This document shows positions 24,303-32,706 of a stretch of DNA of 41,688 bases, piece after piece. The notes below the pieces were generated by a model. That model was not told the origin of the DNA, ran no database searches, and was given only the letters and a program-made list of their open reading frames with translations. Every line of letters starts with the position of its first letter. Position 1 is the first letter of the stretch. The DNA is taken from NCBI GenBank assembly GCA_028285205.1, contig JANQQA010000175.1:1-41688 (forward strand). Direction: 5' to 3'. The DNA is from Bythopirellula sp. GTDB taxonomy: Bacteria > Planctomycetota > Planctomycetia > Pirellulales > Lacipirellulaceae. The translations under genes were made by a program, and so were the position numbers.

Positions 24303-24991
24303 AACAATCCACCGTTCCCTACTGGCTTGCCCTGATGGTATTGCTGGCCGCCAGCTATGGTGGCTGGAAGTGGTATCAGGTGAAGCAGTTCCAAGAGAGT
24401 CGCAGCATTGGCGGCATCGAAGCGGTCGGAATTGCACCACCGCTGGAAGAATTCGAACTGCCGGCCAGCAGCGGAAAGACATTTCGTTCTGCGGACATGG
24501 ACGGGAAAGTCTGGGTCACGACGTTTTTCTTTAGCACCTGCCCTGGTCCCTGTTCACGGATGAACGAGCGCATCAAGTACATGCACAATCTTCCGGAGCT
24601 GCAGGGCGTGACCTGGGTTAGCATCACCGTCGACCCAACGGTCGATACCTTGGAAGTGTTGCAAGAGTACGCGACCAAAATGAATGCCGATCCCAAGCGG
24701 TGGCTGTTTTGCCGTGGCGATATGAAATACATCAAACGCGTCGGCCGCGACATCATGAAGCTGCCGGTCACGTACAAGGGTCATAACGAAGTGGCGGTCG
24801 TGATCGATCAGCAGGGCCAAGTGCGTGGCATGTATGATGTCACCAGCCGCAGTCAATCAGTGAAGTTGGAAGCGTTGTTGAAACAGTGCCTGGCGGACGT
24901 CGGTTCGCCCGCAGTTGAGAAGGCGGAAGAGATGGATGCCGAGGAGCAGAACCTGGAACCCAAGTCGGCGACCGACCCTACGACGACATGA
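24299..24991 (+). CDS. SCO1/SenC/PrrC copper chaperone
   Basis: Thioredoxin-fold protein that delivers copper to, or reduces the cysteines of, CuA in subunit II; anchored at the outer face of the membrane. 230 residues from ATG 24299, with GGGAG upstream. One N-terminal anchor helix (8-22), then the thioredoxin domain with FFFSTC81-P-G-P-C85, the SCO CxxxC copper motif, VSITVDPTVDT, and H162 in KGHNEVAVVID as third copper ligand. A C-terminal acidic tail (EKAEEMDAEEQN) is extra. The gene overlaps both neighbours by four bases (permease before, DUF420 gene after). Confidence 0.95.
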   Translation: MKQSTVPYWLALMVLLAASYGGWKWYQVKQFQESRSIGGIEAVGIAPPLEEFELPASSGKTFRSADMDGKVWVTTFFFSTCPGPCSRMNERIKYMHNLPELQGVTWVSITVDPTVDTLEVLQEYATKMNADPKRWLFCRGDMKYIKRVGRDIMKLPVTYKGHNEVAVVIDQQGQVRGMYDVTSRSQSVKLEALLKQCLADVGSPAVEKAEEMDAEEQNLEPKSATDPTTT

Positions 24992-25479
24992 TGCTCGCAC
25001 TGGTGGCACATCCGCTGGTTCATTTGAACGCAGCGCTCAATCTCTTGGCGACCGTACTGCTAGTGGTCGGCTACGTGATGATCAAGCGTGGACGACAACA
25101 GGCACACGCGCGCACGATGATGGCGGCGTTTGGCGTCTCGTGCCTGTTTTTGATTAGCTATTTGACGTATCACTGGATGGCCGGCAGTGTGAAGTTCACG
25201 CACCCGGGCGTCGTGCGCTACGTGTATCTGTCGATTCTGCTGACGCATGTGGTGTTGGCGGCGGCGGTGCCTTTCCTGGCGGTCGCGACGATCTTGTTCG
25301 GCTTGATGGGCACGGGCGTCCGGGGCGCGGCTGACTTGCCGGAGGAAACCCGCACTCGATTTCTACTGCGGCATCGGAAACTGGCGCGGTGGACCTTTCC
25401 GATTTGGATGTACGTTTCGATCACCGGCGTGGTTGTTTATGTGATGCTGTATCACCTCTGGCCGCCAGTGGCTGCGTGA
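24988..25479 (+). CDS. DUF420 membrane protein (CtaM/YozB-like)
   Basis: 163 residues, four to five membrane helices, with several conserved histidines: VAHPLVHLNAAL near the N-terminus, LTYHWMAGSVKF, LLTHVVLAA and LRHRKLARWTFPIWMYVSITGVVVY at the end. This is the DUF420 pattern. In Firmicutes the DUF420 protein CtaM is needed for a functional aa3/caa3 oxidase, and here the gene lies in the oxidase locus overlapping SCO by four bases, which supports the same role. The His set suggests haem or copper binding but this is inference. An in-frame ATG follows directly and could be the start. Confidence 0.9.
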   Translation: MMLALVAHPLVHLNAALNLLATVLLVVGYVMIKRGRQQAHARTMMAAFGVSCLFLISYLTYHWMAGSVKFTHPGVVRYVYLSILLTHVVLAAAVPFLAVATILFGLMGTGVRGAADLPEETRTRFLLRHRKLARWTFPIWMYVSITGVVVYVMLYHLWPPVAA

Positions 25480-25508
25480 CTTAGAATTTAGAGTGTGAGG
25501 AAACCGTC

Positions 25509-25820
25509 ATGCTTCGCAATAATCGAAACAGGTTGATCGCCGTCTTACGGATTGCGCTCACGCTGCTGGTGTTGGTCGCGATTTCGTTTTCCGCGACCGA
25601 GGTATTGGCGTGCCCGACGTGCAAGGACGGCATCGCGGAAAACGATCCCGCCTCCGCCGCCATGGCGAAAGGCTACTTCTACAGTATCCTGTTCATGATG
25701 GCGATGCCCTTCTTGATCCTTGGGACTTTTGGCAGTGCTGCCTACCTGTCGATCCGTCGTGCACGAACCCAGCAAGCTGCCGAGTCGGCCGCGCTGCCGC
25801 AAGGTGCGACGGGCGCGTAA
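25509..25820 (+). CDS. Small CPTC-motif membrane protein of the oxidase locus
   Basis: 103 residues from ATG 25509 with GAGG about eight bases upstream. A signal-like helix (11-32) ends at VLA, followed at once by CPTCKDG, so the Cys pair would lie at the start of the mature periplasmic part. A second helix (about 55-80, YSILFMMAMPFLILGTFGSAAYL) anchors it, followed by a basic/Ala tail. I do not know a named family; the exported CxxC next to SCO and DUF420 suggests a copper- or thiol-handling role. It is the last plus-strand gene of the locus, 18 bases from the convergent DUF983 gene. Confidence 0.75.
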   Translation: MLRNNRNRLIAVLRIALTLLVLVAISFSATEVLACPTCKDGIAENDPASAAMAKGYFYSILFMMAMPFLILGTFGSAAYLSIRRARTQQAAESAALPQGATGA

Positions 25821-25838
25821 ATCGCCACGTCGTGTGAG

Positions 25839-26237
25839 CTAGTCGCTCATGTTTCGACGTTCTTTCTCGTTCGGCCAAGGGTCGAACTGTTCGTCAAACG
25901 CAATCCACAGCGCGCGAGCGTAACGGAAGAACCACAACGGAAACATCAAACTAAAGATGCCCAGCGCGACCAGTCGTTGGTTGTTGGTCAGCGTACCTGA
26001 GAAGTAAAGCGCGAAATAGATCACGACGACCAGCAGCGCCGTCACACCGTAGTTGAAGTAGATCGAACCGAGCAAGTAGCCGGGTTCACGATCGAATCTC
26101 CGACCGCATTCCAAGCACGGATCGTTCATCGAGAACCAGTTGCGAAAGACTTTGCCTTCACCACAAGCCGGGCAGCGCAGCCGCAAACCACGTCGGATGA
26201 GCGTGGCGAGTGGTGGCCGGTCGTCTGTGGTGGTCAT
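25839..26237 (-). CDS. DUF983 membrane protein with zinc-ribbon-like cysteines
   Basis: 132 residues. The N-terminal half carries a four-Cys ribbon, CPACG and CLECGRRF, which fits DUF983; the second half holds two hydrophobic helices (TALLVVVIYFALYFSGTL and LVALGIFSLMFPLWFFRYARALW). DUF983 proteins occur beside oxidase genes in several bacteria, so a role in oxidase biogenesis is likely but unproven. The ATG at 26237 lacks a ribosome site and lies only seven bases after a TATAAG within a palindrome, so the mRNA may be leaderless. It converges on the CPTC gene. Confidence 0.85.
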   Translation of the reverse strand: MTTTDDRPPLATLIRRGLRLRCPACGEGKVFRNWFSMNDPCLECGRRFDREPGYLLGSIYFNYGVTALLVVVIYFALYFSGTLTNNQRLVALGIFSLMFPLWFFRYARALWIAFDEQFDPWPNEKERRNMSD

Positions 26238-26242
26238 GCGGG

Positions 26243-26254
26243 CTCTTATAAGAG
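26243..26254. promoter_or_regulatory. 12-bp palindrome overlapping a possible -10 of the DUF983 gene
   Basis: CTCTTATAAGAG is a perfect palindrome just before the DUF983 start. Read on the minus strand, TATAAG at 26250-26245 is seven bases from the ATG, which would place the transcription start at the start codon. No good -35 is seen (TAGCCA at 17-base spacing). Confidence 0.3.
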
Positions 26255-26354
26255 GAGCGGCATCGAATGGCTACGTGCATGTTAGACGCGACGGCGACCA
26301 AGCGATAGCCCGTGAGACTTGCCATGCAGGCAGCCAGCGAGTAGGTTGCTTTGC

Positions 26355-26537
26355 ATGTACACACTCGCGCGCTTTTTGCAGACGGCTGGACTCGTGATTC
26401 CGCCACTCGCGATTCTTTCGCAGTTAGCTAAACCGGAAGAATTCGGCACAGGCGAGATGCTGAAGTTTCTGCTTATGGCGGTTGGCCTGTTTTTGCTTGG
26501 ATATTTGCTGCAGCGTTTCGTCTGTGGTGGTGAGTAA
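26355..26537 (+). CDS. Small two-helix membrane protein, unknown function
   Basis: 60 residues from ATG 26355, read divergently from the DUF983 gene; the frame also opens upstream at 26319 but that part (MPCRQPASRLLC) is polar. Two hydrophobic segments: LARFLQTAGLVIPPLAILSQL and MLKFLLMAVGLFLLGYLLQRF. The pattern T-x-x-x-FLQ-x-x-GL-VIPP-LA is one I associate with short planctomycete hypothetical proteins, without a known job. There is no functional link visible other than position. Confidence 0.65.
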   Translation: MYTLARFLQTAGLVIPPLAILSQLAKPEEFGTGEMLKFLLMAVGLFLLGYLLQRFVCGGE

Positions 26538-26610
26538 CCGGCGACTGGACGTGTGATTCGACCATTGGCGACGACGACAAACGTCGCTTTCTGGTTGTGC
26601 GGCAGGGGCA

Positions 26611-26616
26611 TATAAT
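26611..26616 (+). promoter_or_regulatory. TATAAT -10 box before the PQQ/MoxR/VWA operon
   Basis: A perfect TATAAT at 26611-26616 lies 48 bases before the ATG at 26664. The -35 region at 17-base spacing reads TTTCTG, a weak match. It is the only good promoter signal between the 60-residue gene and the operon. Confidence 0.5.
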
Positions 26617-26663
26617 GGAATGACCTTCTACTGCCTGCCCAGTTGACCCCTGCCTGTCACCTC

Positions 26664-28640
26664 ATGCTGCCAGAATCATCGTCCAGGGCATGTATCGTTC
26701 GGCATTGGGTGGCGTTGGTATTCTGTCTTGCCGCGCTGACTGGCGCTACTGAGGCCATCGAACGGCCTCGTCCTTGGCGGCCGCTTCCAGCCAAACCTTA
26801 TACTCTACGCGGGGCAGAACGCCGTCTGCTCGATCGCGCGGAGCGCTTCCTGACAGACCAGCAGTGGGACGATGCCGCAAGCGCGCTGATGCGATTACTT
26901 AAGTCGGACAACCAAAATGTCATTGCGGTTGAGGAGCGGCGGTTCGTTAGCCTTGCTGAGTATTGCAATCGCCTGCTGGCTGGCTTGCCCGCCGAAGCGC
27001 TAGCGCGTTATCGAGCGCTCGTGGACGCACCCGCTGAATCAATCTACCGTCAGGGCGTTGAGCAGCGCAGCACTGTGCGATTGCAGGAAGTTGTAGATCG
27101 TTTCTTCTGTAGTAGTTGGGGCGACGATGCGCTGTTGGCGCTCGGTGAGATAGCGCTCGAACGAGGCGACTACCAGGCGGCGCGGAACGCGTGGATGACG
27201 ATCGCAGGGCAGGGGAGCTCGCTGGATGAGCGATTGATTTATCCAGGCACAGATCTACCGCTAGCGGAAGTTGAGGCGCGGTTGGTGCTTCTATCCATTC
27301 GCGAGGGAGATTTGCACGGTGCGGAGTCGAAGTTACGTAGATTCCAGGAGGATCACCCGACGGCGCGCGGTCGCATGGGTGGGCGAGAGGTGATACTCGC
27401 CGATTACCTGGCAATCCTGCTTCAACAGTCCCGTCTGCGACCGCATCGAGAGACTAGGCCGGAGTGGATAACTTTTGCGGCAAACTACCAGCGCACCAAC
27501 GCAACACACGTGACGGGAGCCGTCAGGCCCTACGAACTGCTCTGGTCCCGGGAAATCGATAATGAACATCTCAAGGTCTACCCGGTTGTGGCTGGCAATC
27601 GTGTCTTCTATCAGGACGACGCAGCGGTACACGCGTTAAGTTTGACGGACGGGCAGGAGGCGTTCGTCGCGCGCGGAAGTATGTTCCGTTCGACGAAGCC
27701 CGAGTCAGGCAGCTTGGGGCACGCACGACATACACTGACGGCGAACGATCGACAGCTGTTTGGAGTCACATCGGTTTCCTTAGGTCCGCGCCGCGCGTCG
27801 GAAGGCGGTGACATTTCGGCAGTGCTGTGGAGTCTCGATTTGGAGCGTGAAGGCGCGATTTCCTGGGAACAGACGACTGATGATCCAAAGGTCGCCTTCG
27901 CCGGCGCACCGATTGTCGAGGACAGCAGAGTGTATGTGCCGATTCGATCAAATGAACAAACGGCGCGTGCTGGGATTGCTTGCTACGATCACAGCACTGG
28001 CCAGCTTCGCTGGCGGCGCTGGCTAGTGCAAGCGAACACGCCTGCTACTGGGTGGACGAGCGATCACGCCTGCCAGCTGCTGACCTACAATGCGGGTGTG
28101 CTTTACGCGAATACCAATCTCGGCGCAGTCGCCGCAGTGCGCGCGGAGGATGGTCAGGTCTTGTGGTTACGTACTTATCAGCGTTACGGCACTTCGTGGA
28201 GCAAAGCTAAAGACGCGGACGCTTACTATCGTGGACCGCAACCTTGCATTTATCATCGCGGGTTTGTCTATGTGCTACCGACCGACAGCATTGCAGTCGC
28301 TGCGCTGGACGCATCGACGGGACGAGTTCTCTGGAAGAGCCCGGTCTCAGATCCGATGGCTCGGCTTATGGGAGTGCAGAACGATCACCTAGTCGTATAC
28401 GACGCAGTTCCTCGTGCGTTGGATCTGTCCAGTGGGGTCGCCGACGAGAGTGAACAAAGCCCTGCCGCGATTGGGGCATCGGCAACGATTGGGGAGCCGT
28501 TGCCAAGTATCGACGAGGCTAACTTTGCTTTCGCTGGTTCCTATGCCATCGCGGCAGAGAGAAAGAAACTCTCCGTTTTTAAATTGAAGCGTGCGGCGTC
28601 TGAAACAACCAGCAGTGACCGTAATCAACCGAAAGAATAG
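26664..28640 (+). CDS. Exported PQQ-like beta-propeller protein with TPR-like N-terminal part
   Basis: 658 residues from ATG 26664; the frame runs back to a TTG at 26643 but the ATG places the signal peptide (IVRHWVALVFCLAALTGATEA) properly. Residues about 50-240 are helical with TPR-like units (RAERFLTDQQWDDAASALMR, GDYQAARNAWMTIAGQ). From about 290 the chain shows propeller repeats: GGDISAVLWSLDLERE, TGQLRWRRWL, DGQVLWLRTY, TGRVLWKSP, the W-containing strands of PQQ/YVTN-type blades. No quinoprotein catalytic residues are identifiable, so it is more likely a scaffold than an alcohol dehydrogenase. The stop is three bases before moxR, so it belongs to the same transcript. Confidence 0.8.
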   Translation: MLPESSSRACIVRHWVALVFCLAALTGATEAIERPRPWRPLPAKPYTLRGAERRLLDRAERFLTDQQWDDAASALMRLLKSDNQNVIAVEERRFVSLAEYCNRLLAGLPAEALARYRALVDAPAESIYRQGVEQRSTVRLQEVVDRFFCSSWGDDALLALGEIALERGDYQAARNAWMTIAGQGSSLDERLIYPGTDLPLAEVEARLVLLSIREGDLHGAESKLRRFQEDHPTARGRMGGREVILADYLAILLQQSRLRPHRETRPEWITFAANYQRTNATHVTGAVRPYELLWSREIDNEHLKVYPVVAGNRVFYQDDAAVHALSLTDGQEAFVARGSMFRSTKPESGSLGHARHTLTANDRQLFGVTSVSLGPRRASEGGDISAVLWSLDLEREGAISWEQTTDDPKVAFAGAPIVEDSRVYVPIRSNEQTARAGIACYDHSTGQLRWRRWLVQANTPATGWTSDHACQLLTYNAGVLYANTNLGAVAAVRAEDGQVLWLRTYQRYGTSWSKAKDADAYYRGPQPCIYHRGFVYVLPTDSIAVAALDASTGRVLWKSPVSDPMARLMGVQNDHLVVYDAVPRALDLSSGVADESEQSPAAIGASATIGEPLPSIDEANFAFAGSYAIAAERKKLSVFKLKRAASETTSSDRNQPKE

Positions 28641-28643
28641 CCC

Positions 28644-29651
28644 ATGTCTGACGAACACGATGTCCAGGCAGTCGAGCGACTGCACGAAGTTTACGGGAAC
28701 TTGCAACGGGAGTTGTCCAAGGTGGTAGTTGGACAACACGAGGTGATTGAGCAACTACTCATCGCCTTGTTTGCCGGTGGGCACTGTCTGTTGGTCGGGG
28801 TGCCCGGTTTAGCGAAGACGTTGCTCGTGCGGACGTTGGCCGAAGCGCTGTCGCTTGATTTTAGTCGCGTGCAGTTCACGCCCGATTTGATGCCTGCGGA
28901 TATCACAGGCACGGAGGTGATTCAAGAGGATCGGGCGTCGGGTGAACGACGCTTCCGGTTCTTGCCTGGACCGGTGTTTGCCAACATCGTGTTGGCCGAC
29001 GAGATCAATCGCACGCCCCCGAAAACGCAAGCGGCTTTGCTGGAAGCGATGCAAGAACAGCAGGTCACCATCGGCGGGGAACGCCATGGCTTGCCACAAC
29101 CCTTCTTCGTGCTGGCAACGCAGAACCCGATTGAACAGGAAGGGACTTATCCGCTACCCGAAGCGCAGCTCGATCGGTTTATGTTTGAGGTGTTGGTGGA
29201 CTACCCCGAAGAAGATGAGGAACTGCTGATTATCAAGCAAACGACGTCCGACTACTCGCCCAGCGTCACCGCCACCTTGGGCGCTGACGAGATTCAGAAC
29301 TACGCCAAGCTGATTCGTCGGATTCCGATTGCCGACCACCTAGCGCGGTACGCACTGCAGCTCGCCCGCCAGACGCGTGTGGGCAAGATGAAAGTACCTG
29401 AACTGGTGGAGAAGTACGTCAGTTGGGGAGCCGGACCGCGTGCGAGTCAGTACCTAGTGCTCGCGGCGAAAGCACGGGCCGCGTTGCATGGGCGATTCTG
29501 CGTCGGCAGTGACGACATACGCGCCGTTGCAGCGCCCGTGCTGCGCCATCGCATCATTGCCAACTTCAACGCCGAAGCCGACGGCGTCTCGGCCGATACG
29601 ATTGTTCAACATTTGCTGGAGGAAACACGAGTTGAAGGCTCCGCAGCGTAG
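28644..29651 (+). CDS. MoxR-family AAA+ ATPase
   Basis: 335 residues. Walker A GVPGLAKT (52-59), Walker B VLADE (116-120) followed by INRTPPKTQAALLEAMQE, and sensor-1 region FFVLATQNPIEQEGTYPLPE, the full MoxR signature. MoxR ATPases act as chaperones for VWA-domain partners, often together with DUF58 proteins; exactly this arrangement follows here. The N-terminus is soluble, so the protein is cytoplasmic. It starts three bases after the propeller gene stop and precedes the DUF58 gene by 26 bases. Confidence 0.95.
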   Translation: MSDEHDVQAVERLHEVYGNLQRELSKVVVGQHEVIEQLLIALFAGGHCLLVGVPGLAKTLLVRTLAEALSLDFSRVQFTPDLMPADITGTEVIQEDRASGERRFRFLPGPVFANIVLADEINRTPPKTQAALLEAMQEQQVTIGGERHGLPQPFFVLATQNPIEQEGTYPLPEAQLDRFMFEVLVDYPEEDEELLIIKQTTSDYSPSVTATLGADEIQNYAKLIRRIPIADHLARYALQLARQTRVGKMKVPELVEKYVSWGAGPRASQYLVLAAKARAALHGRFCVGSDDIRAVAAPVLRHRIIANFNAEADGVSADTIVQHLLEETRVEGSAA

Positions 29652-29677
29652 CGACTCTCTCACATGCGGCCCCAAGT

Positions 29678-30574
29678 ATGCAAACGACCTCAACAACACT
29701 CGATCCCAACACACTAGCCAAGCTGGAAGGGCTCGAATTACGTTCGCGCCGAATCGTGGACGGTTATCTGTCGGGAATGCATCGCAGTGCTTTTCGCGGC
29801 CAGTCAGTGGAGTTTACTGAGCATCGAGAGTACGTTCCCGGCGACGATCTGCGTTACGTCGATTGGAAGGTGTTTGGCAAAAGCGACAAGGTCTATTTGA
29901 AGCAGTTCGAAGCGGAAACGAATCTGGTGTGCTACTTGCTGCTCGATGTCAGCGAGAGCATGCGCTATCGAGGTGACAAGAGTGCCATGTCGAAGCTGGA
30001 GTACGCGCAGTGTTTGGCGGCGGCGCTCGCGACAATCGTGCTGCGGCAGCGCGATAGCGTTAGTCTTGCTACTGGCGATGAGCAGATTCGTGAGCTTATT
30101 CGCGAGAGTAGCAATCCCTCTCATGCACGTCAGCTCGTCCAAGTCATGGAGCAGGCCGATGCCAGTCATGGATCGGCGCTGGGGACGGTTCTCCATGAGT
30201 TGTCGCAGCGAGTCAAACGCCGAGGCATCGTCGTCTTGCTCAGTGATCTGCTGGGGAATGTCGACGCGATACTCGCTGGTCTGAATCACTTGCGTTACCA
30301 GCGTCACGAAGTGATTGTCCTGCAGACCATGGACCGTTCGGAACTTGATTTTCCGTTTGAGAGCACTACGCTGTTTCAAGGTCTAGAAGCATTGCCCGAG
30401 GTGTTGGCAGAGCCACGTGGAGTCCGTCAGGCCTATCTCGACGAGTTGCAATCGTTTCTGGATCGGATCGAAGCAGGTTGTCGTTCGTTACGAGTGGACT
30501 ACGAACTGCTTGCTACTGATCGACCCTTTGACGAGGCACTGCGCCGCGTGCTGACGCAAAGGACCGTGCGATGA
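29678..30574 (+). CDS. DUF58 domain protein (VWA-like, MoxR partner)
   Basis: 298 residues, no membrane helix. The DUF58 motif is EFTEHREYVPGDDLRYVDWK at about 45-64, followed by a VWA-like fold with metal site D90-x-S92-x-S94 (DVSES) and VVLLSDLLG. In family terms, DUF58 proteins are the standard partner of MoxR ATPases. The stop overlaps the next start (ATGA at 30571), so the membrane VWA protein is translated in step. Confidence 0.93.
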   Translation: MQTTSTTLDPNTLAKLEGLELRSRRIVDGYLSGMHRSAFRGQSVEFTEHREYVPGDDLRYVDWKVFGKSDKVYLKQFEAETNLVCYLLLDVSESMRYRGDKSAMSKLEYAQCLAAALATIVLRQRDSVSLATGDEQIRELIRESSNPSHARQLVQVMEQADASHGSALGTVLHELSQRVKRRGIVVLLSDLLGNVDAILAGLNHLRYQRHEVIVLQTMDRSELDFPFESTTLFQGLEALPEVLAEPRGVRQAYLDELQSFLDRIEAGCRSLRVDYELLATDRPFDEALRRVLTQRTVR

Positions 30575-32706
30575 ATGTTGTCAGCGTACTTGCAGTATTC
30601 GAGTTCTCCAGCCTACCCATGCTGGGCTGGCTCGCGGCTGCAGCGCTGCCATGGCTCATCCATCGCTGGCACCGTCGACAGCATCGCACGACTTCCTGGG
30701 CCGCGGTGGAACTCTTGCTCAGCGCGATGCAACAGCGGGCGCGTCGCGTGCAAATGCAGCAGTGGCTCCTGCTCGCAGTACGGACGGGGATACTAGTGCT
30801 GGTTGCACTTGCCGTCGCTGAGCCCGCGCTGCGACAGTGGGCCAGCGGGGCCGGCGGCGAGGCAAGCACGCATCAAATCATGGTGCTCGATCAGTCGTAC
30901 TCGATGGGTTGCGCACGAGGCGCAAATTCACGCTGGGAGCGAGCGAAAACTGCGGCGCAGCAATGGATCGAGACGAACACTGGCAATCCAATCACACTGG
31001 TCACCTGGGGCGATCGCACCGAGAGCGTATTGGGACGTCCTACATACGATAACCAGATGGCACTCGCCGCACTCGAAGAATTGGCTGTTTCGCACACCAC
31101 CGTTGAACTGCAGGCTGTGGTTCGCTCCATTACCGCTGCGATAGAGCGGGCAGAAGCGGAGATGCCGCAAGTCGGAAGTCATCAGGTTGTTTTTTGCACA
31201 GACCTGTGCGCTCCGACTTGGGACGTTGGAGAGAGCGAGCAAGAACTGCTGGAAGGTTTATCGAAGCAAGCCAATGTGACGTTCGTCAATGTTAGTGAGG
31301 ATCAAACTGGCAATATCGCGATTACCGAATTGCTAGTCGATCCACCGGTCACGCTCCGTCAGCGTGACACGAGCATCGTTGCGACGGTGGCCAGTTTCGG
31401 TGATCCGTCTGCCAGTGAATGTTCTGTCGAACTCCAGATTGATGGGCAAATTGTCGACCAACAAGCGGTGCAATTGGCCCGCGATGGCAAGTCGATTGTG
31501 CGATTCAAGCATCAGTTCATCGATCAAGACGCCAAGACCTTGAAGGTTAGTTTGCGAGACCATGAAGACTGTCTAAGTGTCGATGACCAACGCTGGTTGG
31601 TCGTCGACGTCAAGCCACGATTGCGCGTCGCGTGCTTCGCGGGCGAAGTGGGGGCAGCGGACGACTTGGTGCGGGCGTTGTCCCCTGATCCTGCCGGCAC
31701 GCCAGCCACCGGTTCGATCGCTCCCGAGAGTTATTCTGTGAGCCGCTTGAGTGATCTTGAACTGTCCCACTATGCCGCGATCTTGTTGGGTAGCGTCACC
31801 GATCTTTCCCAGCGCGAAGTGAGAACGTTACAGGATTACCTGCGGCAAGGCGGCGGCTTAGCAGTTTTTCTCGGTTCCGAGATGGAGGCGAGAACTCAGC
31901 AGCAGCTGCAGTCGATACTGCCAGTGCATCTGGGTGGCATTCATCCGATGGGCGATTTTCGTTTCGATCCGCGGGAATATCGTCATTCGATCGTTGCGCC
32001 GTTTCGTGGGCAGACGCAAGCGGGTTTGCTGGGAGTGGCGATTTCGCAATATCACCGCTTGGCATTGCTGCCCGACCGATCGTCAGCGGAGATTCCCTTA
32101 CAGTTCGACTCTGGCGATCCGGCGCTGGTGGTGGATCGGTTCGGCCTGGGACGGGTTGCCGTGTTCGCGCTTCCGGGTTCGCTGGGGGCACGCACTTCTT
32201 CGGGGTCACCCTGGTCGAGTTTCCCGGTCAGTCCAAGTTTTTTGCCGATCATCAGAGAGTTGGTTGCGTACTTGGTCGAAAGCCAAGTGCAACAGCGCAA
32301 TCTCTTGGTTGGAGAAACAGCGACGATTCCTTGGCCTGACAATGTGCAATCGGCGCTGGTGACTCTCCCGGATGGCCAGCGCCATGACATCTCATCGCCT
32401 GCTGCCGAAGATAACGAGCAGATTGTCTTCGGAGAGACGTATCAGCAAGGAATCTACCAATTCGAAGCGGACGGGCAGGAGCTCGCTCGGCTGGCGGTCA
32501 ATCTTGATCCGCGCGAGGCGGATCTTCGTCCGCGTGATGCGACGCAGTTGCCATCGATGATGGCGAATCAGCAGGCCCCATCTACCTCAACATTTTCTCC
32601 CACCGTTGGCGAGTTTCTTTTCGCTCGATCGTTGCTTGCCGGCGCGCTTGTCCTGCTGCTTATCGAGATCGGTTTGGCCTACGTTCTGGGGAGGGCGTGG
32701 GGATGA
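30571..32706 (+). CDS. BatA-like membrane VWA protein
   Basis: 711 residues. The N-terminus matches the BatA/aerotolerance N-terminal region: membrane helix (15-31), HRWHRRQHRTTSWAAVELL, second helix (65-83). A VWA domain follows with an intact MIDAS start D107-x-S109-x-S111 (DQSYSMG) and later VVFCTDL. Between about 350 and 560 a glutamine-amidotransferase-like segment is suggested by YAAILLGSVTDLSQREVRTLQDYLRQGG (in pieces) and GLGRVAVFALPG. A C-terminal helix (LLAGALVLLLIEIGLAYVLG) closes it. It overlaps both neighbours by four bases. Role: probably an envelope-stress or assembly factor as in Bat operons. Confidence 0.88.
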   Translation: MNVVSVLAVFEFSSLPMLGWLAAAALPWLIHRWHRRQHRTTSWAAVELLLSAMQQRARRVQMQQWLLLAVRTGILVLVALAVAEPALRQWASGAGGEASTHQIMVLDQSYSMGCARGANSRWERAKTAAQQWIETNTGNPITLVTWGDRTESVLGRPTYDNQMALAALEELAVSHTTVELQAVVRSITAAIERAEAEMPQVGSHQVVFCTDLCAPTWDVGESEQELLEGLSKQANVTFVNVSEDQTGNIAITELLVDPPVTLRQRDTSIVATVASFGDPSASECSVELQIDGQIVDQQAVQLARDGKSIVRFKHQFIDQDAKTLKVSLRDHEDCLSVDDQRWLVVDVKPRLRVACFAGEVGAADDLVRALSPDPAGTPATGSIAPESYSVSRLSDLELSHYAAILLGSVTDLSQREVRTLQDYLRQGGGLAVFLGSEMEARTQQQLQSILPVHLGGIHPMGDFRFDPREYRHSIVAPFRGQTQAGLLGVAISQYHRLALLPDRSSAEIPLQFDSGDPALVVDRFGLGRVAVFALPGSLGARTSSGSPWSSFPVSPSFLPIIRELVAYLVESQVQQRNLLVGETATIPWPDNVQSALVTLPDGQRHDISSPAAEDNEQIVFGETYQQGIYQFEADGQELARLAVNLDPREADLRPRDATQLPSMMANQQAPSTSTFSPTVGEFLFARSLLAGALVLLLIEIGLAYVLGRAWG

